This document shows, piece after piece, positions 6,794-10,116 of a stretch of 10,116 nucleotides of DNA. The notes beneath the pieces were generated by a model that saw nothing but the letters and a program-made list of their open reading frames with translations, was not told where the DNA came from and did no database searches. Every line of letters starts with the position of its first letter. Within the stretch, counting starts at the first letter, position 1. This DNA comes from Cellvibrionales bacterium (GTDB lineage: Bacteria > Pseudomonadota > Gammaproteobacteria > Pseudomonadales > UBA7434): positions 1-10,116 of the forward strand of contig DMZE01000079.1 of assembly GCA_003492055.1 (NCBI GenBank). Reading direction: 5' to 3'. Both the position numbers and the translations under genes were made by a program.

Positions 6794-6998
6794 CTGCAGC
6801 TTATAAAGCCTACTAAATAGTGCTGTAAATGCTTAAAACGGCCTTGCGAGTGCGGGGTTAAGTAATGAGAATAATGTTTGAGATAGTGCTTCGATAACCT
6901 CGATCTATAGGCTTTTAGCCTCTCTAATGAGTTGTTTCACTTATTTTTTGTGCGCGATGGGTTTGCTACCTTGAAAATGCGCGCTTGAGCGCGGAGAA

Positions 6999-7014
6999 TG
7001 TGTAATTGTTCACA
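6999..7014. promoter_or_regulatory. CRP/Vfr-like operator overlapping the gltB promoter
   Basis: TGTGT-AATTGT-TCACA matches the CRP-family consensus TGTGA-N6-TCACA in 9 of 10 defined positions. It is flanked by AA and AT, also as in the longer consensus. A nested perfect inverted repeat ATTGT-TC-ACAAT lies at 7005-7016. The centre (7006/7007) falls on the -35 hexamer, about 35 bases upstream of the predicted start. This favours repression, or class II activation if the true start is a few bases downstream. E. coli gltBDF is known to be CRP-controlled; binding here is inferred. Confidence 0.45.
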
Positions 7015-7034
7015 ATCGCGCTTACGTGTAGAAT
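7006..7034 (+). promoter_or_regulatory. Sigma70 promoter of gltB
   Basis: TTGTTC (7006-7011, 3 of 6 at -35), an ideal 17-base spacer, and TAGAAT (7029-7034, 5 of 6 at -10). The predicted start is near 7041, inside a run of six C's (7038-7043), leaving an untranslated leader of about 90 bases. The weak -35 is consistent with dependence on a regulator bound nearby. Confidence 0.5.
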
Positions 7035-7120
7035 ACACCCCCCATTTTGGTCTGGCCTGCGCTTTTTGACCTCATTGGTGTTGTGTAAGTTATTATTATA
7101 ATTAAAGTTTTTCTTCTTTT

Positions 7121-7125
7121 GGAAG
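7121..7125 (+). promoter_or_regulatory. Ribosome binding site for gltB
   Basis: GGAAG followed by a 6-base spacer (CGTTAT) before the ATG at 7132. It sets the start so that the propeptide is 14 residues and the catalytic cysteine is residue 15. Confidence 0.7.
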
Positions 7126-7131
7126 CGTTAT

Positions 7132-10116
7132 ATGAGTAAAGGTTTGTACCGTCCTGAGGAATTCCGGGACAACTGTGGTTTTGGCTTAATCGCCCACCTT
7201 AAGGGTGATGCTAGTCATCGCCTACTATCTACGGCTATCGAGTCATTAACCTGTATGACGCATCGAGGCGGAATTGCGCCTGACGGTAAGACGGGCGACG
7301 GTTGCGGCTTGCTATTTAGTAAGCCTGACAACTTTCTACGCACGGTTGCTAAAGACGATGTAGGCATCACGCTGCCTGAGAATTACGCGGTCGCGATGTT
7401 ATTTCTTAATCGCGAAGCGGCTATTCAATCAGATCAAAAAGCACAGGTAGAAAGCGTACTAGCCGCTCAAGGTTTAAAACCCTTAGGCTGGCGCCAAGTG
7501 CCTGTTGATAGCAGCGTGTTAGGTCAAATTGCGCTCGGCAATATGCCGGACATTTATCAGCTTTTTGTTGGTTTTGCAGACGCAGAAGAAAGCAAAGACA
7601 ATGCACATGAGGCTGAGCTGTTTATTGCTCGTCGCTTACTCGAAAAAGCGCTTACCGGTTCTCCAGATTTTTATATCTGTAGTTTTTCTACCCAAGTTAT
7701 TTCCTACAAGGGCTTAATGATGCCGGTTGATTTAACCGGTTTCTATCCTGATTTAGCGGATGAACGTATCGCTGCTTCGATTTGCGTTTTTCATCAGCGC
7801 TTTTCAACTAACACTTTGCCTCAGTGGCCGTTGGCGCAGCCTTTTAGAATGTTGGCGCACAATGGTGAAATCAATACTATTTTGGGTAACCGAAATTGGT
7901 CTGATGCGCGACGCAAAAAGTTTGTTTCACCAGCATTAGGTGATATCGATGCCATAGCGCCATTGGTTAACCGTTCGGGCTCTGATTCATCGAGCATGGA
8001 TAATATGTTAGAAGTTCTCACCGTTGGTGGTGTAGATCTTTATCGTGCAGCGCGTATGTTAGTACCGCCCGCTTGGCAAAATGTTGAAACGATGGATGCC
8101 GATTTACGTGCATTTTATGAATATAACTCCATGCATATGGAGCCTTGGGATGGTCCTGCCGGTTTGGTTGTGACGGATGGTCGCCAAGCGGTTTGTATGC
8201 TTGATCGTAACGGCTTGCGTCCAGCGCGTTATGTCATTACTAAAGATAACTTTATTACCTTAGCGTCTGAAATAGGTACCTATGCCTACAAGCCAGAAGA
8301 TGTGGTTGATAAAGGCCGTGTAGGTCCTGGTCAAATGTTGGCGGTAGATACCGTAACAGGTGAACTGCTTCATACCGCCGATATTGATGCTAAGTTAAAG
8401 CAAGGTCAGCCTTATAAGCAATGGCTTCAAGAACATGCTATTCGCGTTGAAAGTCACTTTGGTCAATCGAGTGATATTCCGCAAGGACCAGACAGTATTG
8501 ATCGCGATGCCTTTCATGTCAGCATGAAAATGTTTCAGGTTTCCTTTGAAGAGCGAGACCAAGTGTTGCGCCCGCTGGCTGAGTCGGGTCAAGAAGCGAC
8601 GGGCTCAATGGGTGATGATACGCCGATGGCTGTGTTATCGAAAAAGCAGCGTTCGCTTTATGATTATTTTAGACAGCAGTTTGCACAAGTTACTAATCCA
8701 CCGATAGATCCGTTGCGTGAATCCATTGTTATGTCATTGGAAACTTGTATTGGTTCTGAGCGCAGCGTGTTTGAAGAAACGCCTGATCATGCAAGACGTA
8801 TGATTTTTGCATCGCCGGTATTATCGCCCGGTAAATTCCGTGCGGTTTGTGATCCTGAAGGCAGAGGTAAAGCGTTAGAACAAGGTGTTGCGGAATATTT
8901 CCCCGTTCATTATATCGATTTGAATTTTGATACCTCGGTAATGAATGTTGAAGAAGCCGTGCGCGCCATTTGTGACAATGCCGAAGCGGCTGTCATCGAA
9001 GGCAAAGTTATTTTAGTGCTGGATGACAGTAAGTTATCCGGTGAGCGCTTACCGGTTCATGCCTTAATGGCGACGGGTGCAGTACATCATCGTCTTGTCC
9101 AAAAAGGCTTGCGCTGTGATGCGAATATCGTAGTTAAAACCGGTACCGCTCGTGATCCACACCATATAGCCACGTTAATAGGCTTTGGTGCCACAGCTGT
9201 TTATCCGTATCTTGCCTACCAGGTGATTGAAGATTTAATTGAGTCGGGTGAATTGCTTGGCGATCCTATGTCGTTGTTTGCTAATTTCCGCAAAGGCATT
9301 AACAAAGGCTTATTAAAAATTCTCTCGAAGATGGGTATCTCAACCGTTGCCTCGTATCGTGGTGCGCAGTTGTTTGAAGCCGTCGGTATTGCCGATGAAA
9401 TTGTTGACTTATGTTTCTGTGGTGTTGCCAGTCGCATTAAGGGAGCGGGTTTTGTCGACTTTCAAAATGATCAGCAAATTATTGCTCAGCAAGCATGGTT
9501 GAATCGTAAGCCGATTGATCAAGGTGGTTTACTAAAATTTCCTCATGGTGGTGAGTATCACGCGTTTAATCCTGACGTTGTGCAATCATTACAACGTGCC
9601 GTACAAAGTGGTGAGTACTCGCAATACAAAGAGTATGCGACCTTAGTGAATGATCGCCCCATTGCGACACTGCGTGATTTGCTGGCATTAAAAACTAATG
9701 GCGAAGCCATTGAAATTGAAAACGTTGAGCCTATAGAGGCTATTCTTAAACGCTTTGATTCAGCCGGTATGTCTTTAGGTGCGTTGTCACCCGAAGCGCA
9801 TGAAGGATTAGCCATGGCCATGAATGGCATGGGTGGTCGATCGAATTCCGGTGAAGGCGGTGAAGATCCTGCGCGTTACGGTACGAATCGTGTTTCAAAA
9901 ATAAAACAAATTGCTTCGGGTCGTTTTGGTGTAACGCCTGCGTATTTAGTTAACGCCGAAGTGTTGCAAATTAAAGTGGCTCAAGGCGCAAAGCCTGGTG
10001 AAGGTGGTCAGCTTCCTGGCGGTAAAGTTAATGCATTGATTGCTCGCTTGCGACATTCAGTACCGGGGGTGACATTAATTTCACCACCACCGCATCATGA
10101 TATTTATTCGATTGAA
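7132..10116 (+). CDS. gltB: Glutamate synthase (NADPH) large subunit GltB, 3' end outside window
   Basis: An uninterrupted frame of 995 codons runs to the window edge; the full protein is normally about 1,480-1,520 residues. GltB makes two glutamates from glutamine and 2-oxoglutarate with electrons from NADPH via GltD. The glutaminase domain (about 15-430) is of the Ntn/class II type: Cys15 ('DNCGFG') becomes the N-terminal nucleophile after removal of a 14-residue propeptide. It is supported by 'HQRFSTNT' (221-228), 'HNGEINT' (243-249, oxyanion-hole Asn and Gly), '[10 protein letters not shown]' and 'RNGLRPARY' (359-367). The central domain spans about 470-780. The FMN-binding synthase barrel begins at about 830, with '[13 protein letters not shown]' (879-891), '[13 protein letters not shown]' (901-913) and '[19 protein letters not shown]' (948-966). 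The 3Fe-4S cysteines and the glucan-type beta-helix domain lie beyond the window. It has its own promoter. gltD is expected downstream, as in Pseudomonas. Confidence 0.97.
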   Translation, partial: MSKGLYRPEEFRDNCGFGLIAHLKGDASHRLLSTAIESLTCMTHRGGIAPDGKTGDGCGLLFSKPDNFLRTVAKDDVGITLPENYAVAMLFLNREAAIQSDQKAQVESVLAAQGLKPLGWRQVPVDSSVLGQIALGNMPDIYQLFVGFADAEESKDNAHEAELFIARRLLEKALTGSPDFYICSFSTQVISYKGLMMPVDLTGFYPDLADERIAASICVFHQRFSTNTLPQWPLAQPFRMLAHNGEINTILGNRNWSDARRKKFVSPALGDIDAIAPLVNRSGSDSSSMDNMLEVLTVGGVDLYRAARMLVPPAWQNVETMDADLRAFYEYNSMHMEPWDGPAGLVVTDGRQAVCMLDRNGLRPARYVITKDNFITLASEIGTYAYKPEDVVDKGRVGPGQMLAVDTVTGELLHTADIDAKLKQGQPYKQWLQEHAIRVESHFGQSSDIPQGPDSIDRDAFHVSMKMFQVSFEERDQVLRPLAESGQEATGSMGDDTPMAVLSKKQRSLYDYFRQQFAQVTNPPIDPLRESIVMSLETCIGSERSVFEETPDHARRMIFASPVLSPGKFRAVCDPEGRGKALEQGVAEYFPVHYIDLNFDTSVMNVEEAVRAICDNAEAAVIEGKVILVLDDSKLSGERLPVHALMATGAVHHRLVQKGLRCDANIVVKTGTARDPHHIATLIGFGATAVYPYLAYQVIEDLIESGELLGDPMSLFANFRKGINKGLLKILSKMGISTVASYRGAQLFEAVGIADEIVDLCFCGVASRIKGAGFVDFQNDQQIIAQQAWLNRKPIDQGGLLKFPHGGEYHAFNPDVVQSLQRAVQSGEYSQYKEYATLVNDRPIATLRDLLALKTNGEAIEIENVEPIEAILKRFDSAGMSLGALSPEAHEGLAMAMNGMGGRSNSGEGGEDPARYGTNRVSKIKQIASGRFGVTPAYLVNAEVLQIKVAQGAKPGEGGQLPGGKVNALIARLRHSVPGVTLISPPPHHDIYSIE

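Larger units (their letters stand above)
6794..7131 (+). promoter_or_regulatory. Intergenic region with gltB control sequences
   Basis: The 338 bases contain no convincing gene on either strand. The first 200 bases hold only weak structures: a 10-base palindrome AGCTGCAGCT at 6792-6801 touching the previous stop, and a 5-bp hairpin at 6909-6921 without a T-tract. I therefore see no clear terminator for the upstream gene. A short GC hairpin CGCGC-TTGA-GCGCG lies at 6980-6993. The last 135 bases hold the gltB promoter, a CRP-like palindrome, a run of six C's near the expected transcription start, and the ribosome site. Confidence 0.55.

Noticed and set aside
6792..6801. Palindrome AGCTGCAGCT at the stop codon of the AAA/SPOR gene, considered as a terminator
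   Set aside because: It has no loop and no T-tract, so it cannot act as a standard rho-independent terminator; a 10-base palindrome is also common by chance.
6909..6921. Small hairpin AGGCT-TTT-AGCCT considered as a terminator
   Set aside because: Only five pairs, and followed by CTCTAATG rather than T's.
9558..9830. Reverse-strand reading frame of 90 codons opposite gltB
   Set aside because: It is antisense to conserved GltB sequence and shows no recognisable domain.

Overview
The window reads as chromosomal core sequence of a gammaproteobacterium, probably a marine member of the Pseudomonadales/Cellvibrionales group. The evidence is protein style (PilP/PilQ, AroB and GltB all look gammaproteobacterial) and gene order. 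The layout, end of pilO, then pilP, pilQ, aroK, aroB, an AAA+SPOR protein and gltB, is the order known from Pseudomonas aeruginosa. Base composition is moderate, about 45-50% GC by eye. All genes lie on the + strand. I see no mobile element, tRNA, rRNA or CRISPR array.

Region by region: (1) 1-3044 is the distal part of the type IV pilus operon: the C-terminus of PilO (inner-membrane alignment complex), the lipoprotein PilP, and the outer-membrane secretin PilQ. The three are tightly coupled, with a 4-base overlap (ATGA) and then a 1-base overlap (TAATG). (2) 3045-3141 is a short gap with a possible extended -10 promoter for aroK. (3) aroK (3142-3672) and aroB (3999-5120) encode shikimate kinase and 3-dehydroquinate synthase of chorismate synthesis. 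They are separated by an unusually long 326-base gap holding two promoter-like elements, an 18-base near-palindrome and two perfect 10-bp inverted repeats. (4) 5129-6793 encodes an ExeA-like AAA domain, one membrane span, an acidic low-complexity linker and a C-terminal SPOR domain that should bind septal peptidoglycan. (5) 6794-7131 is the gltB control region, with a sigma70-type promoter overlapped by a CRP/Vfr-like palindrome. (6) 7132-10116 is the first 995 codons of gltB, the glutamate synthase large subunit, which runs off the window.

Functionally this is a pilus biogenesis block followed by primary metabolism (aromatic precursors, glutamate) and a cell-division-associated protein. I found no convincing novel multi-gene system. 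The points worth a second look are regulatory (the aroB leader, the CRP-like site at gltB, a strong hairpin inside aroK) and biochemical (an AAA domain whose Walker B glutamate and C-terminal arginine motif appear to be lost).
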